Source: Rhodovulum kholense (lineage in GTDB: Bacteria; Pseudomonadota; Alphaproteobacteria; Rhodobacterales; Rhodobacteraceae). From it: DNA of 58,644 nt. Location: the NCBI RefSeq assembly GCF_003053725.1, contig NZ_QAYC01000020.1:1-58644 (forward strand), read 5' to 3'. The notes beneath the pieces are model-generated. The model was not told the DNA's origin. It did no database searches and saw only the letters and a program-made list of their open reading frames with translations. Of this stretch, positions 20,017 through 27,992 are shown one piece after another (the stretch's first letter is position 1; every line of letters begins with the position of its first letter). Position numbers and translations under genes: made by a program.

Positions 20017-20493
20017 TCAGGGATGCCGCGGTGCCTTGCCCGAGGGCGCGGCATAGGGCCGGGTCACGTCATGCAGCGTCACCTCCAGGCATTCGACGTC
20101 AAGCGCCACCGCCCCGTCGCCCGCCAGCGTCAGCACCACCCGGCCGGTACCGTCCTCGCCGGGCTCGAAGGTCACGGCCATCAGCGACAGCACCAGATCG
20201 GGGTCGGACCGGTCGATGCCCTGGCTAACGACCTGGGTCACGTCCTCGACGGTCAGCACGGCCTGAACCCTTTCGAACGGGCGGCCGCGACGCTCGGCCG
20301 CCTCCTTGTCCTCCCAGCGGAAGCGATTGACCAGCGCCGCGAACCGGCGCCGCGGCCGGTCCCAGCGCATTTCGGTCACCTGCAGGACCGCATCCTGCAC
20401 CAGCGCCGAAATCACCTCGAGATCGCTTGCCTCGGCGGCCATCAGGTGCAGCGGGCGTTCGGCCCCGTCCTCGAACCGTGCGTCTTCCGTCAT
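20017..20493 (-). CDS. DUF2948 family protein
   Basis: 158 aa. Contains [19 protein letters not shown] and [15 protein letters not shown], diagnostic of DUF2948, a Rhodobacterales family of unknown function usually between murA and hisD. No signal peptide, membrane helix or catalytic motif seen. It overlaps murA by 4 bases and is probably cotranscribed with murA and hisD (86-bp gap). Confidence 0.85.
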   Translation of the reverse strand: MTEDARFEDGAERPLHLMAAEASDLEVISALVQDAVLQVTEMRWDRPRRRFAALVNRFRWEDKEAAERRGRPFERVQAVLTVEDVTQVVSQGIDRSDPDLVLSLMAVTFEPGEDGTGRVVLTLAGDGAVALDVECLEVTLHDVTRPYAAPSGKAPRHP

Positions 20494-21758
20494 TCCGCGC
20501 TCATCCGTTCGATATGTGCTCCGCAGGCGCCGAGCTTCTGTTCCACCTTTTCGTAGCCGCGGTCGAGATGATAGACCCGACTGACCACGGTCTCGCCCTC
20601 GGCGGCCAGACCGGCGAGAATCAGCGACACGCTGGCGCGAAGATCGGTGGCCATGACCGGCGCGCCCTTCAGCCGGCCGACCCCGGTGACCGTGGCGGTG
20701 CCGCCCGACACATCGATTCGCGCCCCCATCCGCACCAGTTCGGGCGCGTGCATGAAGCGGTTCTCGAAAATCGTCTCTTCCAGCCGGCTGGTGCCTTCAG
20801 CGGTGCACAACAGCGCCATCATCTGCGCCTGCAGATCGGTCGGAAAGCCCGGGAAGGGCTCGGTCGTCACATCGACCGCCGACAGCCTGCCGTTCTTGCG
20901 CGCGACGCGCAGGCCCCGGTCGGTTTCCTCGACGGTGATCCCCGCGGCATCGAGCTTTTCGGCAAAGGCCGGCAGCAGATCGAGCCGCCCGCCCAGGCAA
21001 GTCACGTCGCCGCCGGTGATGGCGGGCGCCAGCATGTAGGTGCCAAGCTCGATCCGGTCGGTCACCACACGGTGGGTGGCCCCGCCCAGCGCCGTCACGC
21101 CCTCGATGGTGATCGTGCCGGTGCCCTCGCCCTCGATCCGGGCGCCCATGGCGCGCAGGCAACGGGCCAGATCGACGATCTCGGGCTCGCGCGCGGCGTT
21201 CTTCAGGACGGTCGTGCCCTTGGCCAGCGTCGCCGCCAGCAGCGCGTTCTCGGTTGCCCCGACCGACACCTTGGGAAACTCGAAGACCGCACCTTTCAGC
21301 CCGCCCGGCGCCTCGGCATGGACATAGCCCTCGCGCAGTTCCAGCCGGGCGCCCATCGCCTCCAGCGCCTGAAGATGCAGATCGACCGGCCGCGCGCCGA
21401 TGGCGCAGCCGCCGGGCAGCGAGACCTCGGCCTGGCCGTGGCGCGCCAGCAGCGGGCCCAGCACCAGGATCGAGGCGCGCATCTTGCGCACGATGTCGTA
21501 ATCGGCGCGGTGGCTGGTCAGCCGGTGGCTCGACAGAGCCAGCACCTTGCCACGGTGCAGCGCCGAGACCTCGGCCCCCAGCGATTGCAGCAGCGTGGTC
21601 ATGGTGCGGATGTCGGACAGGCGCGGCGCATTGGTCAGCGTCAGCGGCTCGTCGGTCAACAATGTCGCAGGCATCAGCGCGAGGCAGGCATTCTTGGCGC
21701 CTGCGATCGGGATCTCGCCAGTCAGCGGCGCCCCGCCCCGGATCATGATCTGGTCCAT
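20490..21758 (-). CDS. murA: UDP-N-acetylglucosamine 1-carboxyvinyltransferase
   Basis: 422 aa, full length. First committed step of peptidoglycan synthesis: transfers enolpyruvate from PEP to UDP-GlcNAc. The catalytic loop [14 protein letters not shown] carries C118, the residue alkylated by fosfomycin, and K22 is in [10 protein letters not shown]. The stop overlaps DUF2948 by 4 bases, and the start overlaps the small upstream gene as TGATG. Confidence 0.97.
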   Translation of the reverse strand: MDQIMIRGGAPLTGEIPIAGAKNACLALMPATLLTDEPLTLTNAPRLSDIRTMTTLLQSLGAEVSALHRGKVLALSSHRLTSHRADYDIVRKMRASILVLGPLLARHGQAEVSLPGGCAIGARPVDLHLQALEAMGARLELREGYVHAEAPGGLKGAVFEFPKVSVGATENALLAATLAKGTTVLKNAAREPEIVDLARCLRAMGARIEGEGTGTITIEGVTALGGATHRVVTDRIELGTYMLAPAITGGDVTCLGGRLDLLPAFAEKLDAAGITVEETDRGLRVARKNGRLSAVDVTTEPFPGFPTDLQAQMMALLCTAEGTSRLEETIFENRFMHAPELVRMGARIDVSGGTATVTGVGRLKGAPVMATDLRASVSLILAGLAAEGETVVSRVYHLDRGYEKVEQKLGACGAHIERMSAE

Positions 21759-21910
21759 CAGTTCTGCTCTTCCTGCCCTTTGGGCTTGTCTTCGCGGGCC
21801 CGGGCCTGGGCCTTGCGGCGCGCGAGGTTGGCTTTCAGCGCCTGCTTGAGACGCTCTTCGCGGGTCCCGGACGGCTTTGGCACGCCCGTCTTGGGGGTTT
21901 TGCCTGTCAT
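21758..21910 (-). CDS. Small conserved basic protein upstream of murA
   Basis: 50 aa: begins [20 protein letters not shown], then a lysine/arginine/alanine-rich helix ending KPKGQEEQN. Stop and murA start share TGATG, showing translational coupling. Highly charged, no membrane segment. Function unknown; small proteins of this type precede murA in related genomes as I recall, which should be checked. Confidence 0.6.
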   Translation of the reverse strand: MTGKTPKTGVPKPSGTREERLKQALKANLARRKAQARAREDKPKGQEEQN

Positions 21911-21953
21911 GGCGTCCCTAGTAGCGCAGGGGCAAAAAACCGTCCAGATACCG

Positions 21954-21981
21954 CTTGCGTCGCCCGGACTTTCCGTCTAAT
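21954..21981 (+). promoter_or_regulatory. Possible promoter of tRNA-Thr
   Basis: CTTGCG at 21954-21959 and TCTAAT at 21976-21981 with a 16-bp spacer. A hairpin (CCGGGCG, TCT, CGCCCGG; 22003-22019) lies between this and the tRNA. Weak match. Confidence 0.3.
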
Positions 21982-22038
21982 CAGCCGCCCACCGGGACGT
22001 GGCCGGGCGTCTCGCCCGGACAACACCGTTCCAAGAGT

Positions 22039-22113
<75 letters not shown>

Positions 22114-22364
22114 CCTAAACCACTGAAAACCTGATATTTCCCCAAGAAACCCAAAGCCGCATATCATGCAGAACGAAGCATGAATTTGCGTCGCCTAGTG
22201 GCAAGAAATTGGCAAGTTGAATTGGGGACGAAGGCAAAGCCACAGCGGACATCTGACCGCCTGATCCCGATGTGCTGCGGGTCGGTAATAGGCGGCCCGG
22301 CCGAGTGCACCCGCATTTCGGCCCCGATCCGGTCGAGGTCTATGCGATCCGCGTGAACTGAACC
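22114..22364. other. Prophage left end without a clear gene
   Basis: 251 bp between the tRNA and the lysis genes. TGGCAAG occurs twice 10 bp apart (near 22199-22215), which might be integrase arm sites. A short plus-strand open frame ends HPHFGPDPVEVYAIRVN at 22359 but has no start or length to support a gene; it may be a gene remnant. Confidence 0.4.
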
Positions 22365-22724
22365 CTACCGCCGGAGCGCCCGCACCACCCCGATGGCCGC
22401 CGCCCCGCCGAAATAGAACGTCACGATCCGCAGCTGCAGGTCCAGCAGGTCGGCAGACAGCGCGTCGGTGGCGTCGAGCCCCAGAACCTTGTCCCAGATC
22501 AGCAGCTTGGAGTTGTAGAGGATGAACGGCGCCGCCCAGGCGGCTTGCACCCAGGCGGTCAGCCGCCCGCCGAGTGCCCGATTCGCCTGACGCTCCTGCA
22601 GCTCGGCGATGCGGATCTCGGCCGCGATCCGGTCGGCATCGTTGGCGGCGCGCAGCCGCGCCTCGTAGGCCTCGCGCAGCTGGCCCGCCAGCCCGCCGCC
22701 GAGGATCTGCACCAGCCAGCCCAT
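22365..22724 (-). CDS. Three-TM holin-like protein (GTA/phage holin type)
   Basis: 119 aa starting MGWLVQILGGGLAGQL. A charged amphipathic helix (about 18-48) is followed by two or three hydrophobic stretches (WVQAAWAAPFILYNSKLL and VTFYFGGAAAIGVVRAL). This resembles the 3TM holin family of gene transfer agents and alphaproteobacterial phages. The start overlaps the endolysin stop as TGATG. Last gene of the late operon. Likely holin or holin partner; other membrane proteins nearby compete for that role. Confidence 0.65.
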   Translation of the reverse strand: MGWLVQILGGGLAGQLREAYEARLRAANDADRIAAEIRIAELQERQANRALGGRLTAWVQAAWAAPFILYNSKLLIWDKVLGLDATDALSADLLDLQLRIVTFYFGGAAAIGVVRALRR

Positions 22725-23281
22725 CACGATGCCTCGCGCATGCAATAGCCGTATTCCTCGGTCCGGCGGTTCCGGAGGCCCGCGACGACGCGCCCGCCCG
22801 CCTTGTTCCACCAGGTCAGGGCCTCGCAGGCGCCCGGCACGTCGCCCGCGTTCAGGCGCCGGGTCGCGGTGGATCGGCCCGCCCCAGCCACGCCGACGTT
22901 GAAGGCAAGGCTGGTGAAGGCGGCATCGCGGGGCGGCGGCAATCGCCGGGCCCGGGTCTCGGCCGAGAAGTGGGGCAGAAGCCGGGCGCGATAGTCGCGG
23001 ACCTCGGCGCGCAGCAGGGCCTCGCAGTCCGCATCCGACAGAACCATGCCCGGCCGCGCGGTGCGTGTGTGGCCGTAGCAGATCGTCCAGACGCCCACGA
23101 GGTCTTGGTAGGCCGCGTTGCGCTTGCCTTCCCATTTCGCGATCAGCGGCACGGCCAGCGCCAGCGCGCGGGCCTCCTGCGTCGGGGCGCTGGCCGGGAC
23201 GGCGATTTCCGGCTGCGGCTGAGGGAAGGCGAAGACGGCGGCCAGCACCAGACCGGCGACGGCAAGCAGGATCTTATTCAT
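22724..23281 (-). CDS. Lysozyme-type endolysin with N-terminal signal anchor
   Basis: 185 aa of glycoside hydrolase family 24. Catalytic triad E51-x8-D60-x5-T66 in WEGKRNAAYQD...WTICYGHT, as in P21/P1 lysozymes. The first 20 residues (MNKILLAVAGLVLAAVFAFP) form a weakly hydrophobic, Ala/Gly-rich helix typical of a signal-anchor-release (SAR) domain, allowing Sec export and later activation. Start at 23281 preferred over an upstream in-frame ATG at 23320, which would add basic residues before the SAR helix. Cleaves peptidoglycan during lysis. Confidence 0.88.
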   Translation of the reverse strand: MNKILLAVAGLVLAAVFAFPQPQPEIAVPASAPTQEARALALAVPLIAKWEGKRNAAYQDLVGVWTICYGHTRTARPGMVLSDADCEALLRAEVRDYRARLLPHFSAETRARRLPPPRDAAFTSLAFNVGVAGAGRSTATRRLNAGDVPGACEALTWWNKAGGRVVAGLRNRRTEEYGYCMREAS

Positions 23282-23513
23282 CGCCGATCCCCTGCGCCAG
23301 AAGCCGACCGACCGCGCCATAGGCCAGCAGGCCCAGATAGACCCAGGCGACCAGCATGGGCGGGATCGGCAGCCAGGGCAGCATGGCGATGATCGAGACG
23401 AGGCCCGTCCAGATCACGCCGAGGATCAGCGCGCGCATCGAGTGCGACCGCCACAGAACCGCCCGCCAGTTCGGAATCAACGCAGGAAGAGACTTCAGGA
23501 TGAAGTTCAGCAT
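23274..23513 (-). CDS. Small membrane protein, candidate holin
   Basis: 79 aa with two predicted transmembrane helices (about 28-46 and 50-72, LILGVIWTGLVSIIAMLPW and MLVAWVYLGLLAYGAVG). An amphipathic N-terminus (MLNFILKSLPALIPNW) precedes them. Overlaps the endolysin start by 8 bases. Its size and position immediately before endolysin fit a class II holin or pinholin, the usual partner of SAR endolysins. No sequence family recognised. Confidence 0.6.
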   Translation of the reverse strand: MLNFILKSLPALIPNWRAVLWRSHSMRALILGVIWTGLVSIIAMLPWLPIPPMLVAWVYLGLLAYGAVGRLLAQGIGDE

Positions 23514-23626
23514 TTCGCCTTCCTTGGGCTATTTGAGGGATGATTGGTGTCGGCGCAGTGCCGGGGGCCATATTCAAGCAGCGCCTGATTAACGGTCGGC
23601 CTCCGGACCGGTCTCTGACCCCGGTC

Positions 23627-23692
23627 TCAGGGCCAGACGATCAGCGCCAGCCAGATGGCGGCGGTGAGGGTGAGATAGAGGGGCAGGCTCAT
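23627..23692 (-). CDS. 21-aa single-TM peptide in lysis module
   Basis: Encodes MSLPLYLTLTAAIWLALIV plus WP. The ATG overlaps the stop of the preceding gene (ATGA), as in real coupled genes here. One hydrophobic helix, no charged cytosolic part. Could be a lysis accessory peptide or chance; judged on coupling alone. Confidence 0.4.
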   Translation of the reverse strand: MSLPLYLTLTAAIWLALIVWP

Positions 23693-24000
23693 TTCCCGCC
23701 CCGCCAGAGGCGCAGCATTTCCGCCAGATGGGCGGGGTCGCGCTTGAGCCAGAGCAGCGCCGCGGCGGCGGTTTCCAGCGCCAGCGGGCCGAGGACGGTC
23801 ACGCCGACGATGGTCAGGCGCTCGGGCATGTCGAGCCAGAGGGCGATCTCGGGGCCCGCGACATAGCCGATGGCGCCCGAGGCCAGCACGATGCCCATGC
23901 GGGCGACCAGCGCCATGCCGTCGGTGCGCAGCCAGACGAGGACCAGCGCGCCGAGAAGCGCCAGCAGGGTGCGGATCGCGTTGTCGGTCGCGTCAAGCAT
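23689..24000 (-). CDS. Phage membrane protein upstream of lysis genes
   Basis: 103 aa with about three hydrophobic segments (LLALLGALVLVWL, GIVLASGAIGYVAG, VGVTVLGPLALETAAAALLWL) and a basic C-terminus. It precedes the 21-aa peptide and two holin candidates. Probably part of the lysis cassette; no family recognised. Confidence 0.55.
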   Translation of the reverse strand: MLDATDNAIRTLLALLGALVLVWLRTDGMALVARMGIVLASGAIGYVAGPEIALWLDMPERLTIVGVTVLGPLALETAAAALLWLKRDPAHLAEMLRLWRGGK

Positions 24001-24018
24001 GGCGACACATCCGCACGG

Positions 24019-24567
24019 TCATGTCCGGCCCGTGATTGAGTGTGCCGCGACATAGAGGTAAGCGCCCTGTGTGCCAGCACCCCGGAAGCTGATGTTTTGG
24101 AAAGGCGCGTAAGCCGGGGTGGCGACCCCGTGGCCGCCCCCGAAGTTGGCGGCGCAAAGCCACTCCCCAGTAACGAAGTCCATGTAGAAAGTGGCCATGC
24201 CCTGCATGGGGTTTGTGAACGTTTGGAAACCTGAGGTGATCGGACTCAAGTACCCGGTGCTCTGGGACGCGGCGTTGGATACCCCGAACGTAAAACCGGT
24301 GTTGCCATCGCTAGAGCCGCAGGCGATGTCGAAGCGGACCACTCTGGGGTTGACCAGCCCCAACAGGTTGATGGTCACCGGGCTGCCAGTCCCGATGAAC
24401 CGCCCGAGGTAATTGGACTGATCCATTGCCCGGGGCATGATCTTCGGAGCGCCGTCCGCACCTTCGGCAAGGGCAACGGGGTTGTCCTTGCAGGCGCGCA
24501 CGTCGATGGCGCGCCAGGGCAGGTCCTGATCCGAGTTGATATTGGCAGGCGGCGTCCAGTCGGTCAT
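24019..24567 (-). CDS. Phage tail-tip associated protein, unknown
   Basis: 182 aa, no signal peptide or membrane helix. Composition (G, S, T, aromatic; FGVSNAASQSTGYLS, FRGAGTQGAYLYVAA) suggests a beta-rich virion protein. Last tail gene before lysis, overlapping the 590-aa tail gene by 4 bases, so a distal tail or fibre role is likely. I recognise no homologous family. Confidence 0.5.
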   Translation of the reverse strand: MTDWTPPANINSDQDLPWRAIDVRACKDNPVALAEGADGAPKIMPRAMDQSNYLGRFIGTGSPVTINLLGLVNPRVVRFDIACGSSDGNTGFTFGVSNAASQSTGYLSPITSGFQTFTNPMQGMATFYMDFVTGEWLCAANFGGGHGVATPAYAPFQNISFRGAGTQGAYLYVAAHSITGRT

Positions 24568-26336
24568 TGCAGCTTGTATCCTTCGCTTCCGTCGCTCATC
24601 TTTCCGTCTTCACCCGCCAGCCAGCAGGCCTTGCCCTCGCGCGCCTCGTCGGACGCCAGGGCAAAGCCCGGGGCGCCGTCCGGCATGACGAAGGCGTAGC
24701 GCCGGGCCTGGTAGAGGAACTGCTGCAGCAGGTATTCGGCGGTCTCGCCGGGGCGGACCTGCTGGGCCTTGAGGCATTGCCAGCGGCGCGTGACCGGCTG
24801 GCCCTCGGTATCGACATCGAGCCGGGTGGTCAGATCGGCGACCTGCCCGATCCGCAACGCGCCATCGGCCAGCGTCGCGGTCAGATAGCGCGGCGTCGTC
24901 CGGAACCGGGCCAGCAGGCGCTGGCAGAGCTCGTAGGCCTGCGCGTCGGTGGTGATCCAGCGAGAATAGATCGTCTTCGACCGGATATCGGCGCCACCGG
25001 CCTCGGCCTCGACATCGGGCTCGACCCGCCCGCGCATCGAGCGGTAATTGTCGGGATCGTCCGATTTCGTGGGGTCCTCGGGGTTGTAATAGATGAAGAC
25101 CCGGCTGATCCGCTCGTCGGGTTCGCGCGCCTGTGACAGCGAGCCCGCGACGACATGGTCGCTGTCGGAAAGGACGACGGTCGCGGCCTCGGGGCGCACC
25201 GCCTTCAGCATGATCCGCTGCGCGCGCTCGTCCCACCAGAGATTGAACGTGCCGTCGCGAACCAGCTCGCCCAGCAGCGTGTTGACGGCGGTCGGCTTGG
25301 GAACGGTGCGCGAGAAGGTGTAGCCTGTCAGATAGGTCTCGGCCTCGGCCTGCCAGGCGGCGGCGTCGATGAACTCGGCCGGAACCGGCGTGTGGTGTTC
25401 CAGCAGATCGCGGGCGATGTCCCAGGCGTCCATCAGCTCGTAGCGGCCGACCCGCTGGGCGCTGTCGTCGTCGCCATGGCTGGCGGCCTCGGTCCCCAGC
25501 GCGCCGCGCGTCACCCCCGACAGCGTCCAGACCCCGTCCGATCCGGACGACCCGGTATAGCCGATGATCTCGGACCCGATGCCCAGATAGCGGGTTGCGG
25601 TGTTGCCGAACTGGTCGGTGACGTCGGCCGGGGTCGAGGCCTCGATGGTGATCGCGGTCGTGGTGGCGGTGATGTCGCCCGCCAGCCGCATCTCGGTCTC
25701 GCGCGGGAACTGCGCGCGGGATTCGTCGGTGAGCCGCAGCGGGTCCACCCCCTTGAGCGTGACCGTGCCGTCGCTGTCCGGGCCGTCGACGCTGTCGAGG
25801 ATGTAAAGCCGCTGCTCCATGTCGGCCAGGGCGTCGCCCGCGAAGCCCTCGTAAACCCGCAGGAACATGTTGGCGTAGAACTGGTTCCGGGCGCACCACT
25901 TGGCCCAGAAGAAGCCCGGCCGGGGCCCGCGCACGGCCCGGGACCAGTCGCCGACATAGTCGTCGAAGGGCGCATCGGTGAGGGTCACGGTCACGCCGCC
26001 GGTCACGCCCAGGGGCTTTTCCCCGTCGCGGATCGAGCCCACGTTGATCTTGCTGGACCGGACCGAGACCGACCGCAGCGTCGGGAACGCGTTGGTGCCG
26101 ATATGCTCGCCTGTCCGGTCGTAAAGCGGCACCAGCGCCTGGGTCGGCGGGACGAAGCGCCAGGCGATCGAGCCGTCGCCCCGGTAATGGTCGCGATCAA
26201 GGCAGGTGCCCCAGCAATTGTAGCAGCGCGGGCCATCGGCGAGGCTGGCCGCGCAGGGGGCGACGCCGAAGCGTTCGGCGCAGCGGGGCTGCCAGAGCTC
26301 GACGATGCGGATCGGTTCACGCGGCGGCATCGGCAT
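24564..26336 (-). CDS. Tail tip / baseplate hub-like protein
   Basis: 590 aa. The N-terminus has a cysteine cluster (CAERFGVAPCAASL, CYNCWGTC) that may bind metal. The middle includes LYILDSVDGPDSDGTVTLKG and IGSEIIGYTG, which resemble hub/tip proteins of lambda-like siphophages in Rhodobacterales. The long beta-rich body and location after the tape measure and a 474-aa tail protein fit the gpJ/tip position. Overlaps the next gene by 4 bases. Assignment is mainly positional. Confidence 0.6.
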   Translation of the reverse strand: MPMPPREPIRIVELWQPRCAERFGVAPCAASLADGPRCYNCWGTCLDRDHYRGDGSIAWRFVPPTQALVPLYDRTGEHIGTNAFPTLRSVSVRSSKINVGSIRDGEKPLGVTGGVTVTLTDAPFDDYVGDWSRAVRGPRPGFFWAKWCARNQFYANMFLRVYEGFAGDALADMEQRLYILDSVDGPDSDGTVTLKGVDPLRLTDESRAQFPRETEMRLAGDITATTTAITIEASTPADVTDQFGNTATRYLGIGSEIIGYTGSSGSDGVWTLSGVTRGALGTEAASHGDDDSAQRVGRYELMDAWDIARDLLEHHTPVPAEFIDAAAWQAEAETYLTGYTFSRTVPKPTAVNTLLGELVRDGTFNLWWDERAQRIMLKAVRPEAATVVLSDSDHVVAGSLSQAREPDERISRVFIYYNPEDPTKSDDPDNYRSMRGRVEPDVEAEAGGADIRSKTIYSRWITTDAQAYELCQRLLARFRTTPRYLTATLADGALRIGQVADLTTRLDVDTEGQPVTRRWQCLKAQQVRPGETAEYLLQQFLYQARRYAFVMPDGAPGFALASDEAREGKACWLAGEDGKMSDGSEGYKLQ

Positions 26337-27741
26337 GCCCCGTCGCGGTGAAGCCGACGCTGACGAAGTTCCGCCTGCCCTGGCGGGACGGCGCGATCAC
26401 GTCATCGACCCAAGCATAGGCGCAGTCGGTCGGATAGCCCTCGGGCCGGGCCGCGATCCAGAAGGGCTCGGTCCGCGCGGCCCGGGCGAAGGGGTCGAAG
26501 GTGGCGCGGTACCAGTCCTCGGACAGGTTCTGCCAGGCAAAGGATCCGGACAGCCCCGAACGCTGGAGGAACCGGCCCATCAACTGGCCGCCCTCGCTGA
26601 CATGGCTGGTCAGGGTCGCGCTGCGGCCGAGATCGATCATGCCCAGATCGGTATAGCCCCGGCGCGGCATTGCCAGGGCCAGGCCGGTCCCGATGACGCC
26701 GATCCGCGCCACCTTCGAAATCGAGAGCCGCAGCCCGAGCGTCGAGACCGGGGCGAAGAGGTGCAGGATCGCGCTGTTATCGGAAGGCAGCAGCCAGTCG
26801 TCGGACACCGCCCACCAGTAGGACGTCGCTGACGTGGAAAGAGACCGGATATAAGGCGCGGCGAACGTGCGCCACTCGGCCTGCGCGCCGAAGATCCTGA
26901 TGGATCCAACTGTCCCAGTATAGGAGCTGTTTCCTGCCGCATCCAGAAGTGCGAAGCGGACATTCGCGGTCCCGCTGGCCTGCGCCGTGGCGCTGATGCT
27001 GACACGAAACCAGCCCGTGGACCCGACCGGAATGGAACTTACAGCCGTCGTCCCCGATGTGGAATAGAACTGGCCATCTGCGCCCACGTCCCCGAACGCC
27101 GGTGTGGCATATGCGGGGCCAACCAGCGCGAGCCGCAGCCGCCGCGACGCCGACGGCCGCATATAGACGGACAGCGTGTAGGTCCGGCCTGCGACAGCGG
27201 TGAAGCCGGATTGCAGATAATGCGCCCCGGTCGACGTATCCTCTGTCAGCCAGCGCGCGTCCGTCGATCCATCGGGCGCGAAAGCCGCGCCCAGTATCGC
27301 GCCGGTGAGGGTCGGCCAGAGCGCGAAATCCTGCGAATAGAGCAGCAGGTTTCCAAGCGCGGATCCAGATAGGTATTCGACCCGCGCGCTGGCCCCCGAA
27401 GATCCGAGCGTATGGGCCCCGATCCCGATGGCATCGACGGTCTGGGCGGATGCAAATTCGATCTGCCATGATGCGGGCGCTGCCACGGGTTGCCACCAGC
27501 TGTTGGTCTCGACGGTCGCGGCCAGCGCGGCCTCGAAGCCTTCGGCCGCGCTGGTGGCGGAGACAGTGCCGGTCAGGCGATCCCAGAGGATACGGGCATG
27601 GGTCATCGGATAGGGCGACGCAGCCGCGTGCCCGGGCGTGTAGGTCACTGCCACTCTGGCGCTCCATTTCTGCGGCGCTTGGTCCATTGCGCCGAACTTG
27701 CCGCGCTGACAGGCTGCCGGTGTTGACACAATCGGAGCCAT
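26317..27741 (-). CDS. Tail protein with internal carbohydrate-binding-like module
   Basis: Up to 474 aa. The conserved-looking start MTHARILWDRLTGTVSATS is at residue 46 (27606), so the true protein may be about 429 aa; starts at 27741 and 27687 are in frame and none has a strong RBS. Residues about 150-290 (LLLYSQDFALWPTLTG, GRTYTLSVYMRPSASRRL, NVRFALLDAAGNSSYTG) look like the jelly-roll module seen in phage spike and fibre proteins. The flanks resemble phage tail proteins. Probably a tip or adhesion component. Its 5' end abuts the oppositely oriented lipoprotein gene. Confidence 0.6.
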   Translation of the reverse strand: MAPIVSTPAACQRGKFGAMDQAPQKWSARVAVTYTPGHAAASPYPMTHARILWDRLTGTVSATSAAEGFEAALAATVETNSWWQPVAAPASWQIEFASAQTVDAIGIGAHTLGSSGASARVEYLSGSALGNLLLYSQDFALWPTLTGAILGAAFAPDGSTDARWLTEDTSTGAHYLQSGFTAVAGRTYTLSVYMRPSASRRLRLALVGPAYATPAFGDVGADGQFYSTSGTTAVSSIPVGSTGWFRVSISATAQASGTANVRFALLDAAGNSSYTGTVGSIRIFGAQAEWRTFAAPYIRSLSTSATSYWWAVSDDWLLPSDNSAILHLFAPVSTLGLRLSISKVARIGVIGTGLALAMPRRGYTDLGMIDLGRSATLTSHVSEGGQLMGRFLQRSGLSGSFAWQNLSEDWYRATFDPFARAARTEPFWIAARPEGYPTDCAYAWVDDVIAPSRQGRRNFVSVGFTATGHADAAA

Positions 27742-27743
27742 TC

Positions 27744-27989
27744 ATGCGTTTTGTTATTCTCGCCCTGCCCGTCAGCCTCGCCGCCTGTATTGCGGTTCCG
27801 CCGCCCATGGTCAGCGACTACAACGGCCACATGGTGAAGATCGTGGATCACCCCTATGCGCTCGGGGACAAATACAAGCAGAGCCCGATCTACACTCTCG
27901 CCAAGGAAACCTGCGGCAAGGAAGCGGTCTATCAGGGCATGCGGCAGATCAACGAGTATCAGGGCGAACACGTCTTCCTGTGCCGCTAG
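27744..27989 (+). CDS. Small lipoprotein inserted in the tail operon (moron candidate)
   Basis: 81 aa on the strand opposite to all surrounding structural genes. N-terminus MRFVILALPVSLAAC ends in a lipobox (LAAC) for lipoprotein signal peptidase, so the mature protein of about 67 aa is lipid-anchored. Two further cysteines may form a disulfide. GGAG at 27734 gives an RBS; TTGACA at 27723 may be a -35 but no good -10 is seen. Lone lipoprotein genes in phage late operons often block superinfection or alter the lysogen surface; that role is inferred. Confidence 0.65.
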   Translation: MRFVILALPVSLAACIAVPPPMVSDYNGHMVKIVDHPYALGDKYKQSPIYTLAKETCGKEAVYQGMRQINEYQGEHVFLCR

Positions 27990-27992
27990 CCG

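Noticed and set aside
22266-22359. Short frame ending VEVYAIRVN after the tRNA
   Set aside because: Only about 31 codons after a stop, without start codon; noted as a possible remnant but not listed as a gene.
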